Assembly: GCF_014195535.1 (NCBI RefSeq)
Contig: NZ_JACIBY010000026.1
Coordinates: 1 to 52,908, forward strand
Reading direction: 5' to 3'
Length of the DNA stretch: 52,908 nt
Source of the DNA: Runella defluvii
GTDB lineage: Bacteria; Bacteroidota; Bacteroidia; Cytophagales; Spirosomataceae
Both the position numbers and the translations under genes were made by a program. Below are positions 23,567-33,800 of the stretch, in pieces. The notes below the pieces were generated by a model. It was given only the letters and a program-made list of their open reading frames with translations, was not told the origin of the DNA and searched no databases. The stretch's first letter is position 1; each line of letters opens with the position of its first letter.

Positions 23567-25381
23567 TCAAGCTGCTTCTACAATCAGCACTTCGCCGCTT
23601 GAACCATTTACTTTGATTAAGTCGCCCGTTTTGATGGCCGTACTTGCCGACCCCGTCCCCGTAACGGCTGGCAGTCCATACTCACGGCACACAATGGCCG
23701 CGTGCGACATCATTCCGCCAATATCAGTCACCGTTGCTTTGATTTTTCCAAAAACAGGAGCCCAACTAGGTGCCGTCACGCGGGTGACTAAGATTTCACC
23801 TTCCACGAGTTGGTCAAGGTCTTCGGCTGAAGTAATCACCCGCGCTCTTCCTTCTACTACCCCTGGCGACGCCGCCATGCCTTTGAGCGAGCTTGTATCG
23901 TCGCTTCCACCTAGCCAACTTTGAACGCTTTCGGTGGTAATACCCCACAACATAATCGTGAAAGGCTCCGTAATCACCGCTGGAGGTTCGTTGTAAGCGG
24001 GTTTTGGAGGGGCTGTCGCCAACGCTGCCAAAATTCCCTTGCGGCGTTCGATTTCTTGGGGCAAATAATCGGGGCCAATGTACGGCACACCAATCGCCCA
24101 CGCATTGCCATAGTCGAAGATAATTTGCCATATTTCCTCCCGACGGAAGTAGAAAATATCCTCCACATCGCTCCAAAAACCTGCCTTTTGGAAAATAGCA
24201 CTAAGCTCCCGCATTTTGCGCCAAAATACGCCCAACGACCAGTGTTCAATGTAAAAATTATGGTTTTCAACGTACGGAAACACCAAACGTGCCAAGCCTA
24301 ACTTCCCTTCAAAAGCCGCGATGGCTTCATCATTGGGGAGCAAATCGCGGTATTCTTCGGTGATGCGCTCTCTTTCTGCCGCAATGGCTTCGGTAGGGCG
24401 GTCGATGTTCTCACCTTTGAGCAAACGACCTGTGTAGGTTTTTAAGTACCCAAAAGGAATATCAAGGTGGTCGCGCCAGTACTTGTCTGACGAATACATC
24501 CCGTTGCCAGAGGTAAAATTAAACCACGGATTTTTTGCTGCCTCCCAAGCGGCCAACCATTGCTGCCCATTTTCGCTCGTTGCAAGTGCGGACAAAGCAT
24601 CATTGACGTCGTTTTCTAACACCACCGCCGATACATTCAATTCGATGGCCAACTTGGCTAATTTGCGAATCTCTTCGTCGGGGCGGAACAAATCCACTTC
24701 AATCCCTTGCACCATTTTGGCTACGGCCAAATCAGGAATATTTGGGAAAGATTCTTTACAAAAACCAAAGAAGTCTAAGTACGCGGCATAACCCAAGTTC
24801 AAAAACTCGAAGTGGTACATACACACTTCATAACACAGCTCAATAAGGCGATTGTAATTTTGAGATAGTTGCAAACTTGGGTCGGTTCCTACTCCCCCTT
24901 TTACGTCTTCGATGGAAATTACGTCGGGAAGTGGCTCAAATTTGAGCGTTTCCATGTCTTTAATCACTCGTTGAACTTTCTGATGCCAATTATCCAACAA
25001 GTCATTCCAATTCATAAAGTAATGCCCCGCACGCTCCAAAAACTGAGGCACACGGTCGCCTATCAACTCGGGAGACACCCCTACTGGACTCATGTAGCAA
25101 TAGCCATTGTGAATCTTAAAATCCACACCATTGGCAGGCGGAATCAGCCATTGACGCGTATTGTAAGCCCCCAAACAGCGAACAAAAAATTCGACCGTAA
25201 TGGCATCAAAAGGTTTAAATACGTTAGGCCAGTGCTGAGAATCACAAAAGAAAAACTTGGCTTCTTCGCGTTCTTTGAGGTTGTCGTGAAACAACATGTA
25301 GTAGGGATACAACTCCCTCCACCCTTCCGAACCCGCTGGTGCTTTATCGTCGTAGGGACTAATGAACTTGGTTGCTGACAT
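23567..25381 (-). CDS. PEP-synthase-like swivelling-histidine subunit (phenylphosphate synthase A-like)
   Basis: A 604-residue protein whose last 100 residues are the phosphohistidine swivel domain of PEP-utilising enzymes: GMAASPGVVEGRARVITSAE, then DIGGMMSHAAIVCREYGLPA with H560 as the phospho-carrier. The first 480 residues form a long helical region unlike the PEP-binding barrel, similar to the central part of rifampin phosphotransferase and of phenylphosphate synthase subunit 1. It lacks an ATP-grasp domain; that is encoded by the next gene upstream (127-base gap). Together they should transfer the beta-phosphate of ATP, via H560, to an organic hydroxyl. The acceptor is unknown and may be the P450 product. 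Size and split match the Thauera enzyme (about 70 and 40 kDa). Confidence 0.75.
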   Translation of the reverse strand: MSATKFISPYDDKAPAGSEGWRELYPYYMLFHDNLKEREEAKFFFCDSQHWPNVFKPFDAITVEFFVRCLGAYNTRQWLIPPANGVDFKIHNGYCYMSPVGVSPELIGDRVPQFLERAGHYFMNWNDLLDNWHQKVQRVIKDMETLKFEPLPDVISIEDVKGGVGTDPSLQLSQNYNRLIELCYEVCMYHFEFLNLGYAAYLDFFGFCKESFPNIPDLAVAKMVQGIEVDLFRPDEEIRKLAKLAIELNVSAVVLENDVNDALSALATSENGQQWLAAWEAAKNPWFNFTSGNGMYSSDKYWRDHLDIPFGYLKTYTGRLLKGENIDRPTEAIAAERERITEEYRDLLPNDEAIAAFEGKLGLARLVFPYVENHNFYIEHWSLGVFWRKMRELSAIFQKAGFWSDVEDIFYFRREEIWQIIFDYGNAWAIGVPYIGPDYLPQEIERRKGILAALATAPPKPAYNEPPAVITEPFTIMLWGITTESVQSWLGGSDDTSSLKGMAASPGVVEGRARVITSAEDLDQLVEGEILVTRVTAPSWAPVFGKIKATVTDIGGMMSHAAIVCREYGLPAVTGTGSASTAIKTGDLIKVNGSSGEVLIVEAA

Positions 25382-25421
25382 TGGTTTGATTGATTAAAGT
25401 GGTTTAAGAATGGACTTTTTA

Positions 25422-25500
25422 AATGACGAATGATCCGAATGGCGAATTATTCGAGTGATGACAATTCGTCACTCGTTATTCAAATAATTCGTCATTCATT
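25422..25500. repeat. imperfect long inverted repeat in an operon gap
   Basis: The gap between the two dikinase genes contains CGAATTATT-CGAGTGATGA (about 25443-25462) facing TCGTCACTCG...AATAATTCG (about 25468-25492) around a CAAT loop, a bulged stem-loop. It includes ATTCGTCATTC at 25487-25496 and a variant at 25464-25474. Such a hairpin could affect mRNA stability between the two subunit genes. Confidence 0.7.
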
Positions 25501-25507
25501 ACTCGTT

Positions 25508-26581
25508 CTATTTTTTGCTTGCCAAAGGGTTGATGAGGCTTCCTACTAAGCCTTCCATGCCCATTTTGAAAGCAGGAGCAGTGGCGGTTTTTTTCTGCGA
25601 CCAAACCGTTTCTGGACGGCTTTGAAGTAGCGTAAAATTTTGTCCTTCAGGCAAATCGGCATCAATGGCCCACTCAATATCCTGCGGGCATTTGTAGTGT
25701 TTTTCAATGATTTTAGCCATTCGGCACACTTCCTTTACCTCTGATTCGGTAAGCGAAGGCTGCGAGGCACGGTCCTCTGGGACTTCACGAGTCAGCACTT
25801 TTCGGCTCACTTTATCAGGGACGTGTTCGATGTGTTTGTGTTGGATATTGGCCTTCACAATGTGCATCATTACTTTGTCAACCAAGTAGTTATCGGGCGT
25901 CACTTCTCCCGACACCACGGCTTCACCCAAGCCCCAAGCGGCGTCGATGGCAATGGTGGAGCGGTCGCCATTGGTGGGGTTGAGCGTCATGGCAACGCCA
26001 GCGGTACGGGCATTCACCATTTTCTGAACCACTACACTCATCAGCACTTCGTTTTCGACGATTTTTTGGTCACGGCGGTAGTTGATGGCCCGAGAGGTAA
26101 ACAAACTTGCCCAACATTTACGAACGTGTTCCAAAACCGCCTCCTCTCCCACTACCCACAAATAAGTATCTTGTTGTCCCGCAAAACTCGCATCGGGAAG
26201 GTCTTCGGCCGTAGCACTCGACCGAACCGCCACGGGCAAATCATCGTTTGCGTTACATAGTTCACACAACGCTCGGTACGACTGCTTGATGCTCTCGGCA
26301 ACCTCAGCAGGCAGCTCAGACGCAATGATGAGTTGGCGAATTTGTGCCGAAATAGCGTCCAATTCGGACACTTTCTCAAAAGGAATCGAAGCTACTTTTT
26401 GGAAAATAGTTTCGCCGTGCCCACTATCATGCAAAAAGGCTTCATAGGCATGAGTAGTCACACAAAAACCGATGGGTACGGGCAGGTTGGCGCAGGTCAT
26501 ACTGGCTAAACTCGCCCCTTTGCCACCCAGCAAAACGTAGTCGTTGGGAGTGGCGTCCTTGAAGAAAAGGGTATGTTTCAT
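25508..26581 (-). CDS. PEP-synthase-like ATP-grasp subunit (phenylphosphate synthase B-like)
   Basis: A 357-residue stand-alone N-terminal domain of PEP synthase/PPDK-type dikinases. LGGKGAS (18-24) and VRSSATAEDLPDASFAGQ (119-136) are the ATP-contact motifs; AWGLGEAVVSGEVTPDNYLV and DIEWAIDADLPEGQNFTLLQ-SRPE complete the ATP-grasp fold. It has no histidine swivel domain, so it must pair with the 604-residue protein encoded next. The reaction would be ATP to AMP with phosphate going to a carrier histidine, as in phenylphosphate synthase. It lies 24 bases after the P450 gene, so both are likely transcribed together. Confidence 0.82.
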   Translation of the reverse strand: MKHTLFFKDATPNDYVLLGGKGASLASMTCANLPVPIGFCVTTHAYEAFLHDSGHGETIFQKVASIPFEKVSELDAISAQIRQLIIASELPAEVAESIKQSYRALCELCNANDDLPVAVRSSATAEDLPDASFAGQQDTYLWVVGEEAVLEHVRKCWASLFTSRAINYRRDQKIVENEVLMSVVVQKMVNARTAGVAMTLNPTNGDRSTIAIDAAWGLGEAVVSGEVTPDNYLVDKVMMHIVKANIQHKHIEHVPDKVSRKVLTREVPEDRASQPSLTESEVKEVCRMAKIIEKHYKCPQDIEWAIDADLPEGQNFTLLQSRPETVWSQKKTATAPAFKMGMEGLVGSLINPLASKK

Positions 26582-26605
26582 TTACTTGCGAATTGTCCTT
26601 TTAAC

Positions 26606-27841
26606 TTACCATTCAACTTCCAGCGCAATGGGTGCGCGAAACGATGTATTGAAAGCAAATTCAAATGTCTGATTGGGTTTGAGTTGGAGTTGCGGAAAGC
26701 GTTTTGTCAGCTCCTCCAGTACGATTTTAAACTCTAATTTGGCCAACGGAGCACCTAAACAATAGTGGATTCCACTCCCAAACGATAAATGTTCTTTGGC
26801 ATTCGTACGCTCAATATCCAAGGTTTCTCCGTTCGGAAATACACTTTCGTCGCGGTTGCCAGAGCCCATGATGAGTAACAAATTAGCCCCTTTTGGAAAG
26901 GTTACTCCCCCAACCGTTGCCTCTTCGGCAGCTCGGCGTCGCCACGTTATCACGGAGGGATTGAAGCGAAGAATTTCTTCAATTGCCCCAGGAATGAGCG
27001 CGGGATTAGCGCACAATTTTTCCCAATTTTCGCGGTATTTCAACAATTCACGAATACCGTTCCCCATCAAGGAAGTGGTGGTTTCGTGGCCTGCAAAAAG
27101 CTGGTTGTAGCACATGGCCGCAATCTCTTGGTCGTTGATTTCGTAGCCTTCCTGCTGCAAACGCACCAAATCGCTTGGAAAATCGTCGCCCAGTTGTTCC
27201 TTACGGCGGGTGACCATGTCTTTGCAATATTGCCAATACTTAACAACTTGATTGGCATGAAAAAGCTGTTCTTCTTCGGTCGTTTCGCTGAAAGTCAGCA
27301 TCATGCGACTAATCGCCCATGCTTTTACCTGCGTCACTTCTTCTTTGGGAACGCCTAGCAACATAAAAATTACAAAAGCAGGCAAATCATACACCAGTTC
27401 TTTGACCAGCTCAGCGTGGTTGTTCTGCTCAAACTTCTCAATCATTTCAATCGCCAACGCCCGAATGTCTGGTTCAAGCTTCCGAAGTCTTTTAGGAGTA
27501 AACGCCATCGTAACAATCCGACGAATACGAGTATGGTCAGGCGGAATCCGCCCTGAAAGCCCCGAAAGCCCTACGATACCGCCTTCAACCATGATTTTAC
27601 GCACCGAATCAGGGACGGGTTTGGGGGGAGTTTGCGCATTTTCAGACGTAAAAACCTGCCAGTTTCCAAAGATTTCTTTGATGTCGGCATAGCGAGTTAC
27701 TACCCAATAACCCAACTCTTCGCTAAAAAAAATGGGTTCTTCTTCCCGCGCTTTTTTGTAAACGGGAAAGGGGTCGGTCAGGTCGAAAGGTTTAAACTCT
27801 TTCGATAACTTAGAATGATAAGGGCAAGCCGAAATATCCAT
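26606..27841 (-). CDS. cytochrome P450 (class I bacterial CYP)
   Basis: A complete 411-residue soluble P450. The oxygen-binding I-helix motif is AGHETTT (250-256), the K-helix ExxR is EILR (289-292), and the heme loop FGSGIHYCLG places the proximal thiolate at C361. Electrons can come from the ferredoxin and reductase encoded at the far end of the same cluster. The likely reaction is hydroxylation of a hydrophobic small molecule (terpene, steroid, fatty acid or aromatic); the sequence does not name it. It is the first enzyme gene after the SARP-type regulator, with a 103-base gap that may hold a promoter; no good TAnnTTTG match was found there. Confidence 0.92.
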   Translation of the reverse strand: MDISACPYHSKLSKEFKPFDLTDPFPVYKKAREEEPIFFSEELGYWVVTRYADIKEIFGNWQVFTSENAQTPPKPVPDSVRKIMVEGGIVGLSGLSGRIPPDHTRIRRIVTMAFTPKRLRKLEPDIRALAIEMIEKFEQNNHAELVKELVYDLPAFVIFMLLGVPKEEVTQVKAWAISRMMLTFSETTEEEQLFHANQVVKYWQYCKDMVTRRKEQLGDDFPSDLVRLQQEGYEINDQEIAAMCYNQLFAGHETTTSLMGNGIRELLKYRENWEKLCANPALIPGAIEEILRFNPSVITWRRRAAEEATVGGVTFPKGANLLLIMGSGNRDESVFPNGETLDIERTNAKEHLSFGSGIHYCLGAPLAKLEFKIVLEELTKRFPQLQLKPNQTFEFAFNTSFRAPIALEVEW

Positions 27842-27944
27842 GATGTAGCGGTCGAATTTGCGATTAAGGGATGCATTTGCTTGAATGATGAAACGAAGGT
27901 AAGAAGCGATTCTTTGGTTTTTCTTTGGTTTTTGTTGAAGTATT

Positions 27945-29435
27945 TCAATTTATTTTTGAAATATTCAAATAAAGGCTTCGCATGGCTTCTGAAGGCATTC
28001 CCATGTTGAATTTTTTCAACGATTCGCAGTACACCCGATACTGTCGATGAATGGCGTCGATGCGCCTTACTGCCGCAAGTGCTTTGATTTTTTCTTGGTG
28101 GGCCATTTCCAAGCAGGGGTCTTCGGCCAGGGCTTTATCGGCGTATTTGATGGCTTCGTTGGGATTGCCCAATTGCCGATGCACCGACGCCAAACTATAC
28201 AACAACTTATGGTACATTTCGCGGTACCAAAATCGGCGGCTCCAGCACCAATCGTTGTCGTTGTTTTCGACGTATTTCATTGGAATATCGCTGAACAAAT
28301 CGCCCCGATACAAGCGTTCGGCTGATTCGTAGCAGATTAATCCTTGTTCTAAATTAGCTACTTTTAGTTCTTGACTCCCTTTAAAACACAATTCTTCGAA
28401 CATCGGAAGGTCAATCCAACTATCGTAGGGCAGCGCCAAATAATAATGACTATGCTGATAGACTATAAACGGAGAGTCTTTTTGCGACACATCGCTACCA
28501 CCCAATGCCACCCGTAAATACCGAATACAATGGTAAAGCCGATTGAGCGTTTGGGTTGTATCCGCCTCATCTTTCCAAAGCAAATCTGCCAATTCTTCCA
28601 ACGTTGCGCCTTTTTCTCCTTTTAAAAGTAAGTATGAAAATAAGGCTTTTAGTTTCTTGGTTGCTCCCCCTTTGGAAGACCAATCGATAAGCTCCCCGTT
28701 TTCGCGATAGACTTTTAATTCCCCCAAACACCGCACTTTCCAGCGTCCTTCGTCCGTTTTGGCGTTAAATGTTGTCAAAGGATTCTGAACTGCGTACGTT
28801 ATTTTTTCTACTTCTGCCTCGGTTGAAATCCCCTTAGATTGCACCGTTTTAGGTTCTTTTTCGGGAAAAATACGCTCATACCACGCTTCAAATTGCAGTT
28901 TTGGGGTAATTCGACGAAGGACTTGACTCGGCAAATAATACGGATTAGCCTGTAAATGGTCGTGAGAATACAAAAAAGGATGGGCGTACAAACCTAACAG
29001 CAAGTGTTCGTCGAGCAGCAAACTGCGGTTGTATAAACAATAAATTGTCAGTGATTTTCGGCCAATGAGTTGTTGTAGATATACCAAAATATCGCGCAAA
29101 TACACCGAGCCCGAAGGCGTCCGAATGGCCCACGACATTTCTAAAAAGAGTATGGAAGGTACCGTGCCGCTCGTCCACTGGTTTTCAAGCTCTTCGACAA
29201 CTTGCTTAGCCCGAATGACTTGCTCCCGTAATTTTACGTCGGATGAATTGATAAAACTCCCTTGGTCAATGTCCAATTGGCGTTGCCTAAACCCATCTTT
29301 TACGACCGATACGGGCCGTTCATCGCATACATACAGCCAATTTTTACTTTCGTGGGTCAATGAAAGTAAGTTTTGAAGCAGTTCTTCCGAAGCGTCAAAA
29401 AACAATCCAATAAAATTCCCGTTCACGCCTTTCAC
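27945..29435 (-). CDS. SARP-type transcriptional regulator (winged helix + BTAD)
   Basis: A 496-residue protein. Residues about 1-210 match nothing recognised and are neither a sensor nor a membrane segment. An OmpR-like winged helix follows (VRCLGELKVYRENGELIDWS, then KKLKALFSYLLLKGEKGATLEELADLLW, about 230-320). The C-terminal TPR-like bacterial transcriptional activation domain has WYREMYHKLLYSLASVHRQL and the EAIKYADKALAEDPCLEMAHQEKI helices (about 340-485). SARP/AfsR-like activators normally switch on an adjacent pathway. It lies directly upstream of the P450 cluster on the same strand, so it is the probable regulator of that cluster (inference). The N-terminal region may sense the substrate. 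Confidence 0.75.
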   Translation of the reverse strand: MKGVNGNFIGLFFDASEELLQNLLSLTHESKNWLYVCDERPVSVVKDGFRQRQLDIDQGSFINSSDVKLREQVIRAKQVVEELENQWTSGTVPSILFLEMSWAIRTPSGSVYLRDILVYLQQLIGRKSLTIYCLYNRSLLLDEHLLLGLYAHPFLYSHDHLQANPYYLPSQVLRRITPKLQFEAWYERIFPEKEPKTVQSKGISTEAEVEKITYAVQNPLTTFNAKTDEGRWKVRCLGELKVYRENGELIDWSSKGGATKKLKALFSYLLLKGEKGATLEELADLLWKDEADTTQTLNRLYHCIRYLRVALGGSDVSQKDSPFIVYQHSHYYLALPYDSWIDLPMFEELCFKGSQELKVANLEQGLICYESAERLYRGDLFSDIPMKYVENNDNDWCWSRRFWYREMYHKLLYSLASVHRQLGNPNEAIKYADKALAEDPCLEMAHQEKIKALAAVRRIDAIHRQYRVYCESLKKFNMGMPSEAMRSLYLNISKIN

Positions 29436-29529
29436 TCATTCTTATTATTTCAACCAAAATTAGTGAAAGGCGTGCGTTCCTATTCAATTAATCCTATTTT
29501 TTCTTGCTAAAATAAGAGAGATGCTGGGT

Positions 29530-30870
29530 TTATTGCCCAATCAACTGCTTCACTTCTGACACCGACAAGATATACGCCAACTGGGCAGCATATACATCGG
29601 CTTCCGCTTTGGCAATGAGCGCTTTGGTTGTCAGCAAATCGGTTTTGAGATTCATCCCTACCGATTGTTTGTCTTCTTGAAGCTTTAATTCTTCGCGACG
29701 GTAATTCAACGCTTTTTCGGCTACCCCAATCAACGATTTGCTTTGAACCGTTTTGCGGTACGCTTTTTCCAAGTCGTACGTCAATTGTTGCTGGGTATTT
29801 AGGATGTTTTCTTGGGCTTGTTTTAATTGAAATGAACGTTGTTTTGCTACCTGTTTGTTGGTGTACAAATCCTGCAAATTCCATTTCAGGTTCAACCCAA
29901 CAAAGGGGTTGTTCATGGGGCTAATCGGATTCCCACTTTGGAAAACATACCCCGCCACCAAACCTACGTCAGGACGGTCGCTTAGCTTAGCCGCTTTGAT
30001 GCCCAATTCGGCCTTGTTTTTGGTCAATTGAGCCATTTGAAGGTCAGGATTTGACGACACCTCCCCCGCCAACGTTGCATACGCAGGTAATTCAGGGAGA
30101 ACGGGCACTTGGCTTTCCACTTCAAAATTGTCATCATTGATTCCCGTCAACTTGGCCAAATCCGATGTATAGTTTTGGATTTGGTAGGTAAGTTTAAGGA
30201 TGTTTTGCTCTTCGTCGGCAATGCTTGCCAGCAATCCCGCACGGTTCACTCCAATCGTTTTTCCAGCTTCCAGAGCGTTCGTAACATCCTCCAATTTTGC
30301 CTTGGCCAACTCCCATTTTGCTTGTGCCTCCGCCAATTGTTTTTGGTTGATAAGAATCCCAAAATACAACTGCTCGATGCCATATTTGATTTGGAGCGTT
30401 ATTTTCTGTTTTTCTTTTTCGGTCAAATTCACCTCCAACTTACTGGCTTCTACTCCTGTTTTGATTTTGGCTTGTTGCGAAAGAGGCTGGTAAGCCGTGA
30501 CCCCTGCGTTGTACATGTTGTTTTTACCAACAGTAAACGTTTTATCGACATTCGGCAAGGGCACTTGGTTAGTCGCACTCAACGGAATCACACCGATGGT
30601 TCCTGCGGGGATGGTGATTTCGGCCAAATTAAAATTATACTGGTAAGAACCATTAACGTTGACCACAGGCAAACGCTTGACTTCGTCTTCTTTGATTTTG
30701 GCTTGACGTTCTTCGATTTGAAGTTGTTTGATGGCCAAAATATGGTTGTTTTTAAGTGCAATGTCTGTAAGCTGACCCAACGAATATGTCGTCGATTGGG
30801 CTAGGACTGTTCCCCCAAAAAGCACCAAAAGCACTACGGGGATGGTTTTATTGAACGTTTTCATGTGCAT
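29530..30870 (-). CDS. TolC-family outer-membrane channel protein
   Basis: A 446-residue outer-membrane efflux protein with a signal peptide (TIPVVLLVLFGGTVLAQ). It contains the duplicated TolC coiled-coil repeat: AQAKWELAKAKLEDVTNALEAGK and the second AEALNYRREELKLQEDKQSVG, plus an NPFVGLNLKWNLQDL beta-strand segment. It is the last gene of an adaptor-permease-channel operon, 12 bases after the permease gene, and should form the exit duct of the tripartite pump. The start is either the ATG at 30870 or the one two codons later at 30864; nothing distinguishes them. Confidence 0.9.
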   Translation of the reverse strand: MHMKTFNKTIPVVLLVLFGGTVLAQSTTYSLGQLTDIALKNNHILAIKQLQIEERQAKIKEDEVKRLPVVNVNGSYQYNFNLAEITIPAGTIGVIPLSATNQVPLPNVDKTFTVGKNNMYNAGVTAYQPLSQQAKIKTGVEASKLEVNLTEKEKQKITLQIKYGIEQLYFGILINQKQLAEAQAKWELAKAKLEDVTNALEAGKTIGVNRAGLLASIADEEQNILKLTYQIQNYTSDLAKLTGINDDNFEVESQVPVLPELPAYATLAGEVSSNPDLQMAQLTKNKAELGIKAAKLSDRPDVGLVAGYVFQSGNPISPMNNPFVGLNLKWNLQDLYTNKQVAKQRSFQLKQAQENILNTQQQLTYDLEKAYRKTVQSKSLIGVAEKALNYRREELKLQEDKQSVGMNLKTDLLTTKALIAKAEADVYAAQLAYILSVSEVKQLIGQ

Positions 30871-30882
30871 TTCATTTCGATG

Positions 30883-33800
30883 TTAATTCTTCTCTTTGAT
30901 CCAACCGATGTACAAAATAGGGACGGTCAAAAGCGCCATAATCATGCTCCAAACCACACCAAAGGCCAACACGCTCGCCAACGGCGCCCACATGGGAGAC
31001 TTGGAAATAATCATGGGCAACACCCCAATCGCCGCCGCCATGGCCGTTAGGAAAATAGGGCGCAAACGTCGCTTGCCACTTTCGATGGCCGCCGTTCGGA
31101 TGTCCATGCCGTGTTTGCGAAGTTCATTGGTATAATCCACCAAAATAATGGCGTTCCGAACCACAATTCCCGAAAGGGCAATCAACCCGACAAAGGCCGT
31201 AAAGCTGAAGTTGTTTCCAGTTACGTAAAGACCTAAAATCGCCCCAAATAAGCTCAATGGAATCGTCAACATCACAATCGTGGTTTCCTTGAGGTTTTTA
31301 AATTGGAACAATAAGATGAAAAATATAGCTACCAAACTTACTGCCAGCGCCGTCACCATTTGGCTCAAGGTTTCTACTTTGTTTCCTTGCTCGCCCCCGT
31401 ACTCAATATGATAGCCATTGGGTAGTGCTATTTTTGCAATTTCGGGTTGTACTTGTTTCAGCAATTCGGCGGGCAATACATTTTCCACTACTTCCGACTG
31501 AATGGTGAGGGTACGCACGCCATTTCGGTGCATAATTTTGCCCGTTTGCCACTGAGGAACAATGTCGGCGATTTGACGGAGAGGCACGTTTACACCCGTA
31601 ATCGGCGATTTTAAATAGACCTTTTGGAGGTCGTCGGTGTTTTGCCGTTTGATATCGTCTAATCGAAACACAATGCTTACGGGGTTATTTCCTTCGTACA
31701 TGGTCGAAATCGCCGCCCCACTAAAACCCGTATAAACCGTTTGTGAAACGCTGGTGGTGGTAAACCCTAGCCGACTTGCTTCAGGCTTGAGGTTTATGCC
31801 GATTCCGTAATAATCTTCCGCAAAATCTTTTCGTACGTACTTACTTCCGTTGGCTTGTTTGAGAATGGCCTCGACCTGCCCCCCAATTTCTTTCAATCGG
31901 CCCATGTCATCCCCTACGATACGCACCTCCACGGGCGCTTTCAAGGGCGAACCTTGCTGCATCAATTTAACGAAAGTCGTGCCTTCAGGAATCGTCGTAT
32001 CGACTTTTTGGCGCAGTTCTTCTGTCAATTCTTCCGCCGTTTTATCGGTGGTTGTGTTGACCAAAATTTGGGCATAGTTAGTTGTCGGAAACTCAGGAGA
32101 GAAATTATAGTAAAACCGTGGCGCCGCCGTTCCCGTAAACGTCGCATAGGTGGTCACTCGTTTGTCGTTTTTAATCAACGCCTCGGCCTTCAAAATCGCT
32201 TGATTGGTTTTATCTAGCTTGGTTCCCGTCGGCATCCAAAGTTCGATGACAAATTGATTTCGCTCAGCGGCAGGAAAAAACAATTGGCGAACCCCTTTGG
32301 CAAACAAAACTCCCGCCAGCGCAATTGACAAGAAACTCACCGCAATCGTTGTTTTAGGAAATTTTACGCACACATCCAACAACCGATTGTAGCCATCTTG
32401 CATGTAATCCAACAACGATTTGCGTTTAGCAGGCGCATTTTCTTCGTGCTGGTGCAAGCCTTTTTTGATAAAAACATAGCACAACAAAGGCGTCAACAAC
32501 ATCGCTACCACAAAGGATGAAAGTAAGGCGATGGCAACCGTAATGGGCAAGGCAAAAATAAACTCACCGATGCTACCATTGAGCAAAACCATGGGCATAA
32601 AGGAAGCGATGATTGTCACGGTGGCTACCAAAACAGGCACTACTAAATCGTTGGCACTTCGCCACGCTGCGGTCCAGCGGTCGATGCCCTCGTCAAGCAA
32701 TTCAACGTAATTATCGGCAATAACAATCGCATCATCAACCACCATTCCAAGCACCAAAATCAACGCCGCAAGCGATACTTGATGAAGCTCAATGCCAAGG
32801 GCGTGCATGAGCGCAAACGTCACCGCGACAGTCACAGGGATGGCCGTAGCAGCCACCGCTGCAATGCGAAATGGCAGCAATAAAATCACCACGATAATCA
32901 CCGAAACGATGGCCAAGAAAAACTCTTTGATGAAGTGCGAGATGTTTTCTTGTACCAAATGAGGCTGGTTAACGATGGTCGTTACGGTAACATTTGAAGG
33001 GATGACTTGTTTGGCAAGCTCAATTTTTTGGTCAATGGCTTCGCCAAACTTCACGATGTTGTTTCCCTCTTGCATCTGCACAGTCAGCAAAATGGCTTGT
33101 TTTCCATTGACGGTTATAAGACTTTGCGGTTCGGTGTAGTCGCGTTTGAGCGTAGCCACATCACCCAATTTTACCAGCGACCCCGATTGCGACGTTCCTA
33201 CAATTTGATTGGCGAGGTCGTTTTCGGTAGTAAAATACCCATTCGTATATAAAGGTGTTTTGCTGTTGTCCGTTTTGATGTCACCCGTTGGGTTAATGGC
33301 ATTTTGCGATTGCAGCACCTTCACTACTTGCTGCAAACTCACGCCGTACTGCGACATCTTTTCAGAGCTGGACGAGACAACAATCTCTTCTTTCTGTTCG
33401 CCAATGCGCTTCACTTTTGACGTGGCAGGAATCGCGCGGAGGTAATCTTCCAATTTTTGAGCGTATTCCTTTAATTCCGTGGGGCTTGCGGTTGGACTTT
33501 CCAAGGCAATCACCATGGCTTCGGTATCGCCAAAGTCAGAGTTGACCAACGGGCCTCGAACACCTTCGGGAAGGTCGAGCTGCTTGGCTACCAACAACTG
33601 ATTGCGCAATTTGCTCCAAAAAATATCTGGTTGTTTTACCCTTTCTGTCAATTCCACGTTGATAACAACCACACCGTCTTTGGTGGTAGAGTACGTTTTG
33701 GCCTTGTTAACTTCTTCGTATTGAAACAAATACTGTTCGAGTTTCTTAGTCACTTGGTCTTCCACTTGGGCAGAATTCGCCCCTGGAAAATAGGCAATGA

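Noticed and set aside
23567..26581. Rifampin phosphotransferase (resistance enzyme)
   Set aside because: That enzyme is a single chain with both domains; here they are separate genes in a P450 pathway cluster.
30109..30804. Long plus-strand frames opposite the TolC and RND genes
   Set aside because: They lack coding signals and lie fully antisense to well-supported genes.
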